The notes below the pieces were generated by a model. It made no database searches, had not been told where the DNA came from, and saw only the letters and a program-made list of their open reading frames with translations. A program made the position numbers and the translations under genes. A stretch of 39,874 nt of DNA from DATKEG01 sp035544515 (lineage in GTDB: Bacteria; Acidobacteriota; Vicinamibacteria; Fen-336), in assembly GCA_035544515.1 (NCBI GenBank), contig DATKEG010000171.1, forward strand, positions 1 through 39,874, in the 5' to 3' direction. Below are positions 22,283-30,800 of this stretch, in pieces (position 1 is the first letter of the stretch; every line of letters starts with the position of its first letter).

Positions 22283-24217
22283 ATGGCCACAGCGAGAAGG
22301 CCCCGCGCGCGGGCGCGGAGCGCCGGCCGGCGCGCGGTCGCGGCGCCGGACCTGCCGGACCTCTCGCCTTCCCGGTACATCGCGCGCATCAGCCGGCTGA
22401 CCGGGGAGGAGATCCCCGGTCCCGTCGATCCCGACGAGCTGCTCGTCCACGCCCACCGTGACAAGCACCCCCTGGAGGTGGCGGCGCAGTTCATGGCCAG
22501 CCGCGTGCTCGCCGTCACCGGCAACGAAGCCCGCGTCGGCGACATCCTGCGGCGCGTGAACGGGCTCGGCGGGAAACTGGCGGAGATGGCCGGGCTCGCC
22601 ACCGGCGAGGAGTGGGTGGAGCGCACGGCCCGGCGGCTGCTCGGCGTGCGGCACCGCACCGCCTTCTTCAAGTTCCGCGAGCCGACGCACCTCTCGGAGA
22701 AGGAGCTGCGCGCGCGGATCGAGCGGCTGCAGAAGGACGCGGCCGCGGCCTTGCGCGCGCGCGGGCGCCGCCCGCGGCTGCACGTGCTCCTCACCGGAGG
22801 CACCGGCTTCCTGGGCAAGGAGATCCTGTCGCAGGCCGCCGACGACCACCGCATCGAGAAGATCACCGCCGTCGTCCGGCCCGAGACCCTCCGCGACCCG
22901 AAGACGAAGGAGGTGCTGAGGGTCCTCTCGCCCGCCCAGCGCGGCGTGCTGCTGCTCCAGCGCCTGCACATCAAGGGCGCGCGCGCGCGCAAGTTCCGCT
23001 TCGTGGAGGGGGACATCGAGAAGCCGGGCCTCGGCCTCGATCCCGCCGAGGTGGAGACGCTGCGGCGGGAGCTCACGCACGTGATCCACTGCGCGGCCAG
23101 CGTCTCGTTCGACGACCCCTACGAGACGTCGTATCGCGCGAACGTGCTGGGCTGCCGCCACGCGCTCGCCTTCTCGCTGGGCGTCCAGCGCGCGGCGGGT
23201 TCGCCCTTCGTGAGCCACGTCGCCATCGAGACCTCCTACATCCACGGACGCAAGCGGCGCTCGATCGCGCAGGAGAGCGCGCTGGTCTTCCCGCGGCACT
23301 TCTACAACAACTTCTACGAGCTCACCAAGGCCATGGCCTCGATCGAGACCGACCGTCACCTCGTGGAGGAAGGCCTGCGCGTGGCGCAGCTCCTGCCTTC
23401 CATCGTGATCGGCGACTCGCGCACCGGCAACAACCGAGGCGACACCAAGGTCGTCAACGCGCCCATCAACGCCTTCGGCCGGGCGCGCGAGGCCGAGGTG
23501 AAGGCCGGGAGCGACGTGGTGGCGCGGGCCAAGGCCAGGGCCATCTCGCTCCTGGCCTCCGGTTTCCCGGGCGATCCCACCGCCGAGCTGAACCTGGTAC
23601 CCGTCGACCGCGTGGCCGCCGGCATCCTGGCCGCGCTCACGGTGCCCGAGGCCATCGGCAACCGCATCCACCTCGCGACCGACAACCGGATACGATCGGA
23701 GGAGATGATCCGGATCACCCGCGAGGAGCTGGGCGTGCGCGTGCGCCTCACCGATCCGACCCTCCATCGCACGTTGACCCTGCCCCTGGCCAAGGCGGTC
23801 CTCACCCGTCTCCACGAGCCGCGGCTGGCCGGGGCCATGGAGAAGCTGTCCAGCATCTTCGGCGGCTACAGCGAGTGGGGGCAGCCCGTGCACGACGTGG
23901 GCAACGACGTGCGCCTGCTCGGCCTGCCCCTCCGGCGGCCCGACACCGTGCACGCCGTGCGCATGCTCTGCCGGCACAACAAATACGTGCAGGAGTTCGG
24001 CCGCGTGCGCGACCCGGACGAGGTGGCGCGGCGCGAGAGGGCGTGGGTCAAGGCGCTCGAGCAGATGGAGCGGCAGACCGGGCGGGAGGCCGGCGCCATC
24101 GGCGCGCGCGAGTTCGCCCCGCTTCTCTCCGCCCACGTCGAGCTGCCCGGCTTCCGGCCGCGTGCTTTGGCGCGCGCCCGCCGGGGCGAGGACGAAGCAG
24201 CGAGGACACCGCCATGA
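22283..24217 (+). CDS. Fatty acyl reductase-like SDR (male-sterility/NAD_binding_4 domain)
   Basis: A 644-residue reductase. Residues 165-520 are an extended SDR domain: NAD(P) site TGGTGFLG (171-178), HCAASVSFDDPYETSYRANVLG, and the catalytic Tyr345 and Lys349 in YELTK. The family reduces fatty acyl-CoA or acyl-ACP to aldehyde or alcohol, and some members act on other CoA thioesters. An N-terminal extension (about 1-160) includes a Lys/Arg-rich start and a helical region. The C-terminal 120 residues match the FAR C-terminal helical region only loosely. It heads a four-gene operon with a phasin-like protein, a second SDR and an acyltransferase, which suggests wax ester, ether lipid or another neutral lipid. 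TAGAGT 7 nt before the ATG overlaps the previous stop codon. Confidence 0.88.
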   Translation: MATARRPRARARSAGRRAVAAPDLPDLSPSRYIARISRLTGEEIPGPVDPDELLVHAHRDKHPLEVAAQFMASRVLAVTGNEARVGDILRRVNGLGGKLAEMAGLATGEEWVERTARRLLGVRHRTAFFKFREPTHLSEKELRARIERLQKDAAAALRARGRRPRLHVLLTGGTGFLGKEILSQAADDHRIEKITAVVRPETLRDPKTKEVLRVLSPAQRGVLLLQRLHIKGARARKFRFVEGDIEKPGLGLDPAEVETLRRELTHVIHCAASVSFDDPYETSYRANVLGCRHALAFSLGVQRAAGSPFVSHVAIETSYIHGRKRRSIAQESALVFPRHFYNNFYELTKAMASIETDRHLVEEGLRVAQLLPSIVIGDSRTGNNRGDTKVVNAPINAFGRAREAEVKAGSDVVARAKARAISLLASGFPGDPTAELNLVPVDRVAAGILAALTVPEAIGNRIHLATDNRIRSEEMIRITREELGVRVRLTDPTLHRTLTLPLAKAVLTRLHEPRLAGAMEKLSSIFGGYSEWGQPVHDVGNDVRLLGLPLRRPDTVHAVRMLCRHNKYVQEFGRVRDPDEVARRERAWVKALEQMERQTGREAGAIGAREFAPLLSAHVELPGFRPRALARARRGEDEAARTPP

Positions 24218-24600
24218 CCACGAGGGACAAGACGATCTTCGACGAGCTCAAGGCCCGCGGCGAGGAGTTCTTCACCCGCATGAGCGGAGAGCTGATGTCG
24301 AACCCGAACTTCACGCGCGCCATGCAGGCGGCCTGGTGGGGCAAGGAGAAGGTCGACCAGGCCGTGGCCCAGGCCCTGCGTGGCATGCGCATCCCGACGC
24401 GCGACGAGTTCCACCGGGTCCTGCGCCGGCTGGAGGCGCTGGAGGCCGAGGTGGACCGCCTCAAGCTGGCGCAGCGTGGCCCGGCCCGCGCCTCCAACCG
24501 CGGCCCCGGCGGCGCGGCGGCGTCCGCGGCGCGGGCCAAGTCCGCCCGCCGGCCGCGCGCGCCGCGGAAGGGCGGCGGCACGACACCCGCGGAAGACTGA
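24214..24600 (+). CDS. Phasin-like granule-associated protein (128 aa)
   Basis: A 128-residue helical protein. It has an amphipathic N-terminal half (FDELKARGEEFFTRMSGELM), a motif IPTRDEFHRVLRRLEALE near residues 67-84, and an Ala/Lys/Arg/Pro-rich tail. PHA granule proteins of the PhaI/PhaF group end with the same kind of element, as does the second phasin here at 30327-30800, which has IPSRQDIGRLTRKVEEL. Such proteins coat storage granules or recruit regulators. It overlaps the reductase gene by 4 bp and is followed 2 bp later by an SDR gene. It could be a coiled-coil subunit of the lipid enzymes rather than a granule coat. Confidence 0.75.
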   Translation: MTTRDKTIFDELKARGEEFFTRMSGELMSNPNFTRAMQAAWWGKEKVDQAVAQALRGMRIPTRDEFHRVLRRLEALEAEVDRLKLAQRGPARASNRGPGGAAASAARAKSARRPRAPRKGGGTTPAED

Positions 24601-24602
24601 CC

Positions 24603-25631
24603 ATGCGCCTGGCGGTCACGGGCTGCGGGTCCTTCCTGGGTGGGCGGCTGCTGCCGCGCCTGATCGAGGCGCGCGGCGCCGAGGAGGTGGTGGCGATCGA
24701 CGTCGGGCCGCCTCCCGCCGCCGCGCGCGCGCGCTGGCGAGAGGTGGACCTCACCGAGCCCGCGTCCGGCCAGCGCCTGCTCGACGTCTTCCGGGAGGAA
24801 GAGGTGGACGCGGTGGTCCATCTCGCCTTCTTCACCGGGCCGCGCAAGGACACGGCCCACGCGCACGAGCTGGAGTCGATCGGCACGCTGAACCTGCTCG
24901 CGGCCGCGGCGGCGGCCGGGGTCGGCCAGGTCGTCCTGCGCTCGTGGACCGCCGTGTACGGCGCGCGCGGGCAGAACCCGAACTACCTCACGGAGGAGAT
25001 GCCGCTGCAGACCGCGCCGGGCCTGTCCTGGATGCGCGACAAGCTCGAGGCCGAGCAGCACGCCGCCGCCTTCGCCCGCCGCTACCCGGACCTGGCCATC
25101 ACCGTCTTGCGCCTGGCCACCCTGTTCGGCCCCGGCGTGCGCACGTTCTACACGCGCCTGTTCGACCGGCGCCTGCTGCCGGTGCTGCTCGGGTACGACC
25201 CGCTGGTGCAGATGCTCCATCCCGACGACGCGGTGGCCGCCTTCGAGGCCGCGCTGGGGACGGGGCGCGCGGGGGCGTTCAACGTGGTGCCGTCCCGACC
25301 CATCCCGCTGCTGTCGGCCCTGCACCTGGCGGAGAAGGTCCCCGTGCCCGTCGCGCACCCGATCGCCTACGCGGCCGCGGAGGTCCTCTGGGCGGCCGGC
25401 GTGGGACATGCTCCCGCCGGGTTCGTGGACTACGTGCGGTTCCCGTTCGTGGCCGACGGCCGGAAGGCGCGGGAGGAGCTGGGCTTCGTGGCCAAGCACT
25501 CGAGCCGTGACGCGCTCCTGAGCTACCTGCGCTATCGGCATCCGCACCCGCGCGCGGCTTCGGGGGACCGGGCGGAAACGCCACCCCGTCCGGACCGGGT
25601 GGCCCGGGATTCGGCCGAGGCGGGCCCGTGA
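24603..25631 (+). CDS. Atypical NAD-dependent epimerase/dehydratase-like SDR
   Basis: A 342-residue extended SDR. The nucleotide-binding site is TGCGSFLGG (6-14), followed by AIDVG, VDLTEP and VVHLAFF. The active-site strand SWTAVYG is present, but where YxxxK is expected the sequence reads WMRDK (143-147): the lysine is kept and the catalytic tyrosine is Trp. The protein may therefore be non-catalytic or act by another mechanism, as in some atypical SDRs. The usual role would be NAD(P)-dependent oxidation or epimerisation of a sugar nucleotide or a 3-beta-hydroxy lipid. It sits between the phasin-like and acyltransferase genes and overlaps the latter by 4 bp (GTGA). Confidence 0.88.
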   Translation: MRLAVTGCGSFLGGRLLPRLIEARGAEEVVAIDVGPPPAAARARWREVDLTEPASGQRLLDVFREEEVDAVVHLAFFTGPRKDTAHAHELESIGTLNLLAAAAAAGVGQVVLRSWTAVYGARGQNPNYLTEEMPLQTAPGLSWMRDKLEAEQHAAAFARRYPDLAITVLRLATLFGPGVRTFYTRLFDRRLLPVLLGYDPLVQMLHPDDAVAAFEAALGTGRAGAFNVVPSRPIPLLSALHLAEKVPVPVAHPIAYAAAEVLWAAGVGHAPAGFVDYVRFPFVADGRKAREELGFVAKHSSRDALLSYLRYRHPHPRAASGDRAETPPRPDRVARDSAEAGP

Positions 25632-26632
25632 AGCCGCGAGGCACGGTCGTCCGCATGCGCCCGCGCGCCGTGGCCACCGCGGCCCCCGATACCGAGACGG
25701 AACGGCTCCACCAGCGCGTCGAGGAGCTCGAAGGCGCGCTGCGCGGGCAGGGACCGCTCTTCGCACTCCTGCGCCTGCTGCGCGCCGGCCGGCAGGGCGT
25801 CAACTGGGAGAACGTCGCCCGGCTCTGGGCGGCGCTGTACTTCTCGTGGCACTCCGAGGAGACGGACGAGTTCGGCTACGACCGCAAGTTCACGGAAACG
25901 GTCATGCCGATCTTCGAGTTCCTCTACACGGTGTGGTGGCGCGTGGAGGTCTCCGGCGTCGAGTCGGTGCCCGAGACGGGCCCCGGCCTCATCGTCGGCA
26001 ACCATTCCGGCGTCCTCCCCTACGACGGCCTCATGATCCGTCTGGCCGTCCGGCACGAGCACCCCGCGCGGCGCGAGGCCCGGCTCCTCGCGCTCGACAT
26101 GTTCGCGCTCCTGCCGTTCCTCGCGCCCCTCCTCCAGCGCACGGGCGCGGTGAGGGCGAGCCAGGAGAACGGCGAGCGCCTGCTGCGCCAGGGCGAGCTG
26201 GTCGGCGTCTTCCCGGAGGGCGTGAAGGGCGTGGGCAAGCCGTTCAAGAGCCGCTACCGGCTCGCGCGCTTCGGCCGCGGCGGCTTCGTGCGCCTGGCCC
26301 TGCGCACGGGGGCCGCGATCGTGCCCTGTGCGGTGGTGGGCGCGGAGGAGATCCACCCCAACCTGATGACCGCGAACTGGTTGGGCAGGCCGCTCGGCCT
26401 GCCCTACCTGCCGATCACGCCGACCTTTCCCCTCCTCGGCCCGCTCGGCTTCGTGCCGCTGCCCACGAAGTGGACGATCGACTTCGCGGAGCCCATCCCC
26501 GTCGCCGAGTACGGACCGGAGGGCGCCGACGACCCCATCCTCGTCAACCGCCTCTGCGAAGAGGTGCGCGGGGTCATCCAGCGGATGATCGACGGCCGCC
26601 TGGCGAGGCGGCGCTCGATCTGGTTCGGGTGA
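25628..26632 (+). CDS. Lysophospholipid/glycerol acyltransferase family protein (MGAT-like)
   Basis: A 334-residue membrane-associated acyltransferase starting at GTG. The motif NHSGVLPYDG has His126 and Asp133, spacing H(x)6D, not the HX4D of PlsC; this matches the branch of the LPLAT superfamily that includes MGAT-like enzymes. The second motif FPEGVKGVGKPF binds the glycerol phosphate or alcohol acceptor. It moves an acyl group from acyl-CoA or acyl-ACP to a lysolipid, glycerol or alcohol. As the last gene of the operon begun by the acyl reductase, it is a candidate for the final esterification step. A coiled-coil-like stretch (about 25-40) precedes the domain. Confidence 0.9.
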   Translation: MKPRGTVVRMRPRAVATAAPDTETERLHQRVEELEGALRGQGPLFALLRLLRAGRQGVNWENVARLWAALYFSWHSEETDEFGYDRKFTETVMPIFEFLYTVWWRVEVSGVESVPETGPGLIVGNHSGVLPYDGLMIRLAVRHEHPARREARLLALDMFALLPFLAPLLQRTGAVRASQENGERLLRQGELVGVFPEGVKGVGKPFKSRYRLARFGRGGFVRLALRTGAAIVPCAVVGAEEIHPNLMTANWLGRPLGLPYLPITPTFPLLGPLGFVPLPTKWTIDFAEPIPVAEYGPEGADDPILVNRLCEEVRGVIQRMIDGRLARRRSIWFG

Positions 26633-26642
26633 CGCCGGCCGG

Positions 26643-26658
26643 CTCGGCCCGGGCCGAG
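26643..26658. repeat. 16-bp palindrome between convergent genes
   Basis: CTCGGCCC|GGGCCGAG is a perfect palindrome in the 64-bp gap between the stop codons of the acyltransferase and the penicillin acylase. As RNA it can form a short GC hairpin in either direction. There is no T-tract, so a bidirectional terminator is only possible. The gap contains nothing else I can name. Confidence 0.35.
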
Positions 26659-26696
26659 TCGGGGGTGGCGTTGCTCGGGGTGAAGGCGTCGCCGGC

Positions 26697-29054
26697 TCAC
26701 GGCACCAGCCGCAGCGTGTGCCGCGCTTCGCGCGCCACCGCCTCCGGCGTGAACGGCATCCGGCGCGACTCCACGCGCAGCCACGGCTCGAGCTGATCGC
26801 CGTAGTGCGGGCTGGCCACGTGGCCGGACTGGCCCATGAAGTTCACGAGGCGCGTGTTGTCCGGATCGGCCAGGTCGGCCACGAAGCGCATGGACGGGCC
26901 CTCGACGCCGCCGCCGGGCGCCAGGCCGAGCACGTTGGGCGTGGTCGTGGCGCCGCCCATCTCCGCCGCGGGCGGATCGAGCAGCCAGCCCATCCCGGGT
27001 ACCGCGCGCGAGAGCGGGTGACGGATCTGCACGCGGTTGAGCGCGCCGTGGCGCCAGCGCTCGCGGTCGCGGCCGAGCGTGCGCGTCAGCTCGGCCACGC
27101 CGTCGGCCCAGACCGCGCGGAAGGTCGCGTCCCAGTCCACGTCGCCTGAAGGCAGCCAGGCGGCGGGCCGCTCGCGGACGATCCGATGCACCGCGGCCGG
27201 CCGGCGCCGCAGCGCCTCGGCCGAGGGAACGCCCTCGAGGCGCGGGCCGATGACGCGGTCGCCCAGGGCCCGGAGCGTGGCCACGGCCAGCGCGCCCGGG
27301 CGGCTCTCCGCGTCGAGCCGGCCGTCCCAGCCCGACAGCTCGCGCGCGGCGTCCTGCCAGAGAGAGTCGCCCGGGTGGCGCGCGGCCGCTTCCAGGAGCG
27401 CGCGAGCGAGGTCGCGGTGGGGGATCGAGAGCCGCTCGCCCTGCAGCCGCGCGATGTCGTCCGCCGTCCAGCCCGCGCGCGCTTCGAGGCCCTCGAAGAT
27501 GGCCGCCGCGCGCCAGGGACCCACCCCGCCGCGCGTCACCCGATGCGGATACGCCGAGCCCACGAGGCGGTTGTTCGCGGTCACGAGGCGTCCCGACGGG
27601 GGATCCACCACGTGGGGCAGCTCCTCGAAGGCCACGTAGCCGAGCCAGTCGCCGTCGGCGGACGCGCCGGAGTAGGGTCGCGAGCCGTCACCCGCGCGCC
27701 GGACGGGCAACCGGCCCGCCGAGTACCACGCGATGCGGCCGTCCACGTCGGCGTAGACGAAGTTCTGCGCCGGGCCGGGAAACCGGCGCAGCGCCTCGCG
27801 GAAGTCGTCCCAGCTCTCGGCACGGTCCATGCGCAGGAACGCGTCGAACCCGCCGGTCTCGGTGTGCATCGTCCAGCGGAGCGAGTAGAGCCGGCCGCGG
27901 ACCTCCACGATCGGCCCGCGCGTCGTGTGACGCACCTCGTGGTCCACGGTGCGCCAGGACCGCGAGAGCTGGCCCTCGCGCACGCGGATCGGCTCCGAGC
28001 GGACGGCGACCTTCTCCCAGCCCAGCGCGGTGCGGTAGTGGTCGGGCCGGCGCGGGTCGAACTGCTCGAGGTAGAGGTCGGCGCTGTCGTCTTGGACGTT
28101 CGTGCAGCCCCAGGCCACGCGCCGGTTGCGGCCGAGGATCACGCCCGGGACCCCGGGCATGGTCACCCCGGCGACCTCGAGGCCGGGAGCCGACAGGTGG
28201 ACCGCCGTCCAGATCGAGGGCACGCCCAGCGCGAGGTGCGGGTCGTTGGCCAGGAGCGGCTTGCCCGTGGCGGTGTGCGCGCCGGAGATGACCCAGTTGT
28301 TGCTGCCGCGGGCGTGCTCGGCGGGCGTCACCGGGCTCGTGAGGAGCGGCGTGTCGTCGCCGAAGAGCACGCGGTCGTCGGCGAACCGGCTCGGGTAGAG
28401 CAGGTCCATCACCTCCGGCGGCAGGCGCGTGTCGAGCAGCGCGCGGCCGGCTTCCGCCTCCCAGCCCTGGGCGAGGTCGTGCGAGAGGAGCATGCCCACG
28501 GCGAGGGTGTCGACGGCCGTCCAGGGCCGCGGCTCGTAGCGCAGGAGGCGGAATTCCAGCGGCAGCGCGGCCTTCCGTTCGGTGATGTAGGCGTTGACCC
28601 CGGCGGCGTAGCTCTCGATCGCGGCGCGCGCCTCCCCGGAGAGCTGGGGCAGCTCCTGCCGCGCGGCCAGGCCGAGGCCGAGGGTGCGCACCTCGCGATC
28701 CGCGCGCAGGAGCCCGTCGCCGAACGCCTCGGCCAGCTCGCCCAGGGCGCGCCGGCGCAGCACGTCCATGTGCCAGAGCCGGTCCTGCGCCGTCACGTAT
28801 CCTTGCGCGCGGAGCGCATCCGCGATCGAACCCGCCTGCAGGTGGGGGACGCCAAGGCCGTCCCGCCGGACCGTCACCGTGGCCGCCAGCCCGGGCAGCC
28901 GCTCCTCGCCGTCGACCCGCGGGAGGGCCCGCCGCGTCCACACGAGCCAGGTTCCCACGAGCGGCGAAGCGACCAGGGCCAGGGTGGCCAGGACCGCGAC
29001 CGCCGATCGCAGCGCCCATCGTCCGCGGGGCGCGGGCATGACCGGTTCCGCCAT
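26697..29054 (-). CDS. Penicillin acylase family (Ntn-hydrolase) protein
   Basis: A 785-residue precursor of the penicillin acylase/acyl-homoserine-lactone acylase family. The first 35 residues form a signal/anchor sequence. In the family, autocleavage creates a small and a large chain with an N-terminal serine; here the site is HARG|SNNWVISG with Ser251 as nucleophile. YVTAQDRLWHMDVLRRRALGEL is the typical alpha-chain motif, and the beta chain has LLANDPHL and GVTMPGVPGVILGRN. The enzymes hydrolyse amide bonds of acylated compounds in the periplasm: antibiotics, AHL signals or lipoamides. The substrate is unknown. It lies 11 bp after the patatin gene and probably shares its transcript. The true start is the ATG at 29054; open frame upstream is patatin DNA in another frame. 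Confidence 0.93.
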   Translation of the reverse strand: MAEPVMPAPRGRWALRSAVAVLATLALVASPLVGTWLVWTRRALPRVDGEERLPGLAATVTVRRDGLGVPHLQAGSIADALRAQGYVTAQDRLWHMDVLRRRALGELAEAFGDGLLRADREVRTLGLGLAARQELPQLSGEARAAIESYAAGVNAYITERKAALPLEFRLLRYEPRPWTAVDTLAVGMLLSHDLAQGWEAEAGRALLDTRLPPEVMDLLYPSRFADDRVLFGDDTPLLTSPVTPAEHARGSNNWVISGAHTATGKPLLANDPHLALGVPSIWTAVHLSAPGLEVAGVTMPGVPGVILGRNRRVAWGCTNVQDDSADLYLEQFDPRRPDHYRTALGWEKVAVRSEPIRVREGQLSRSWRTVDHEVRHTTRGPIVEVRGRLYSLRWTMHTETGGFDAFLRMDRAESWDDFREALRRFPGPAQNFVYADVDGRIAWYSAGRLPVRRAGDGSRPYSGASADGDWLGYVAFEELPHVVDPPSGRLVTANNRLVGSAYPHRVTRGGVGPWRAAAIFEGLEARAGWTADDIARLQGERLSIPHRDLARALLEAAARHPGDSLWQDAARELSGWDGRLDAESRPGALAVATLRALGDRVIGPRLEGVPSAEALRRRPAAVHRIVRERPAAWLPSGDVDWDATFRAVWADGVAELTRTLGRDRERWRHGALNRVQIRHPLSRAVPGMGWLLDPPAAEMGGATTTPNVLGLAPGGGVEGPSMRFVADLADPDNTRLVNFMGQSGHVASPHYGDQLEPWLRVESRRMPFTPEAVAREARHTLRLVP

Positions 29055-29065
29055 GGCGGTGGCGC

Positions 29066-30259
29066 TCAAGTCCGCCTCGGCCGGCGGAGGCGTCCTTCCA
29101 GCCGGTCGAGCGAGACGGCCAGCTCGCGGCCGAGCGCGGAGCGGTAGGGGAGCGGACGGGGCGCATCGGGCAGGGAGGCCGGGTTGGCGACCTGTATGCC
29201 GTGCCGCGCGAACATGCGGGCGTAGCGCGCGCGGTGGCGGCGGAAGGCCTCGCGCGCGGAGCGGTAGCCGTATTCGGCGACGACGCGCCGTGCGCCGTAG
29301 CGCATGATGTTGTAGCGGAACATGCGCAGGTCGTCGCGCGTGGGCTGGAGCACCAGCACGTCCACCCCGGGGTGCTCCAGGCGGTAGCGCTCGAGACCGT
29401 ATTCCATGCGGCCGTGGAGCATGATCCGCAGCGCCTGATCGAGGACCCAGTTCATGCCCTTGTCGCTCAGGTGGCCGGCGAAGGGCCCGTCGAGCACGTC
29501 GTTGCGGAGGGGCACGATCGGGTTGACGCAGACGACCAGGTTCGCGCCCTTGCGGATGGCCAGGTTGATGTGCGCGGTCTTCTTGACGCCGCCGTCCACG
29601 TAGTCTCGTCCGTGGATGCGCACGGGGCGGTAGAGGCCGGGAAGCGCGGCGGAGGCCTGCACGGCCTGCGAGACGGGGACGTCGCGATGGCCGCGGTCTC
29701 CGAAGGCCACCGCCTCGCCGCGGTCGAGGTCCACGCCCACCAGGTACAGCGCGCGCGGCAGCGCGGCGAAGGAGTCGGCCAGGCCGCGCCGGCGCAGCGT
29801 GGCCGCCACGTATTCCTGCAGCCCGGAGCCGTCGAGCAGGCCGGCGGGGAGGGCCTGGAAGAGCGTGGAGGCGAGGTCGGAAAGGCCCGGAGGCCTTCCG
29901 GCCAGGGTCTCGCGCGCGACCTGCGCGAGGATCCGCGGGGCGCGCAGGGAACGGCGCGCGAACTCCGACGCGCCCAGGCGGAAGAGCAGCCCGTCGTCCC
30001 AGCCCGCCCCGGGGTCGGGCGCGGAGACGGCGTCGTACATCTCGACCGGGGAGACTCCGGCCGCGAGCAGGGAGGCCACGAAGGCCCCGCCGCTCACGCC
30101 CACGTACAGGTCGAAGTCGAGGACGCTCACGTCGAGCATGTCCTCGAGCGCCCGCAGGCAGCCGATCTCGTAGATGGCGCCGGTGATGCCTCCACCGGCG
30201 CACACGAGGGCCGTCCGTCCGGTGCGCCGGCGGCGCCTGCGTCCGCGCGCCTTGGCCAC
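29066..30259 (-). CDS. Patatin-like phospholipase/lipid hydrolase
   Basis: A 397-residue serine hydrolase. The Ser-Asp dyad is visible: oxyanion loop CAGGGITGAIYEIG (20-33), nucleophile Ser56 in GVSGG, and Asp222 in DGGVKK. Patatins release fatty acids from phospholipids or neutral lipids; one branch depolymerises PHA, so a role at storage granules is possible here. I chose the GTG at 30259 because AGGAGG lies 5 nt before it; an earlier GTG at 30265 overlaps that ribosome site. The N-terminus is strongly basic (ARGRRRRRR), with no signal peptide, so it acts in the cytoplasm or at the inner membrane. It is between the phasin (67 bp upstream) and the acylase gene. Confidence 0.9.
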   Translation of the reverse strand: MAKARGRRRRRRTGRTALVCAGGGITGAIYEIGCLRALEDMLDVSVLDFDLYVGVSGGAFVASLLAAGVSPVEMYDAVSAPDPGAGWDDGLLFRLGASEFARRSLRAPRILAQVARETLAGRPPGLSDLASTLFQALPAGLLDGSGLQEYVAATLRRRGLADSFAALPRALYLVGVDLDRGEAVAFGDRGHRDVPVSQAVQASAALPGLYRPVRIHGRDYVDGGVKKTAHINLAIRKGANLVVCVNPIVPLRNDVLDGPFAGHLSDKGMNWVLDQALRIMLHGRMEYGLERYRLEHPGVDVLVLQPTRDDLRMFRYNIMRYGARRVVAEYGYRSAREAFRRHRARYARMFARHGIQVANPASLPDAPRPLPYRSALGRELAVSLDRLEGRLRRPRRT

Positions 30260-30326
30260 GCCCACCTCCTGCGAGAGCCGGGTCAGTCTATGCGAGCGGC
30301 TCCGGAGCGGAAAGACCCGGTGCGGG

Positions 30327-30800
30327 CTAGCGGCGACGTGACGGCCGGAGAGCGTCCACCTTCTTCGAGAGCTCCTCGACCTTGCGCGTCAGCCGCCCGA
30401 TGTCCTGGCGGCTCGGGATGTTGAGGGCGCCCAGCGCGCGCTCCACCCCGCCTTCCGCGGACCGGCCCAGGGCCCGTCCCTCCTTCACGACCCGGGCCTG
30501 GAGAACGCCCAGCCGCGCGTCGAGGCCTCGCGCCGCCTTCCGGCGCTCCTTCTCGAGCCGCTTGCCCAGGTCGCGCAACGCGGCCGACGCGTCGCGCCCC
30601 GTCAGGTGCTTCTCCTTCATCAAGGCCTTGACCTGCTTGCCGACCTGCGTCTCGGCCGCGGAGAGGGCCGCGAGGGCGGCCTGCCAGCGGTCGCGGAAGA
30701 GGGCGGCCGCCGCGCTGCCGGTGGCCTCTGTGGCTTCACGCGCCGCCTTGCGGGCGCGCGTCCCCTCCCGGGCCGCGGTTTTCCTGTCGCTTTTCGCCAT
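30327..30800 (-). CDS. Phasin (PhaI/PhaF-like granule protein)
   Basis: A 157-residue helical protein typical of PHA granule-associated phasins. The N-terminus is Lys/Ala-rich (MAKSDRKTAAREGTRARKAAR), the middle is a long amphipathic helix (FRDRWQAALAALSAAE, QVGKQVKALMKEKHL), and the end has the PHA_granule-type element NIPSRQDIGRLTRKVEELS. Phasins coat polyhydroxyalkanoate granules and set their number and size. An AAGGAGG site 5 nt before the ATG gives a strong start. The gene lies inside the 3' end of the phaR frame, overlapping it by 181 bp, so the two are co-transcribed and PhaR probably controls phasin level, as in other PHA producers. Confidence 0.85.
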   Translation of the reverse strand: MAKSDRKTAAREGTRARKAAREATEATGSAAAALFRDRWQAALAALSAAETQVGKQVKALMKEKHLTGRDASAALRDLGKRLEKERRKAARGLDARLGVLQARVVKEGRALGRSAEGGVERALGALNIPSRQDIGRLTRKVEELSKKVDALRPSRRR

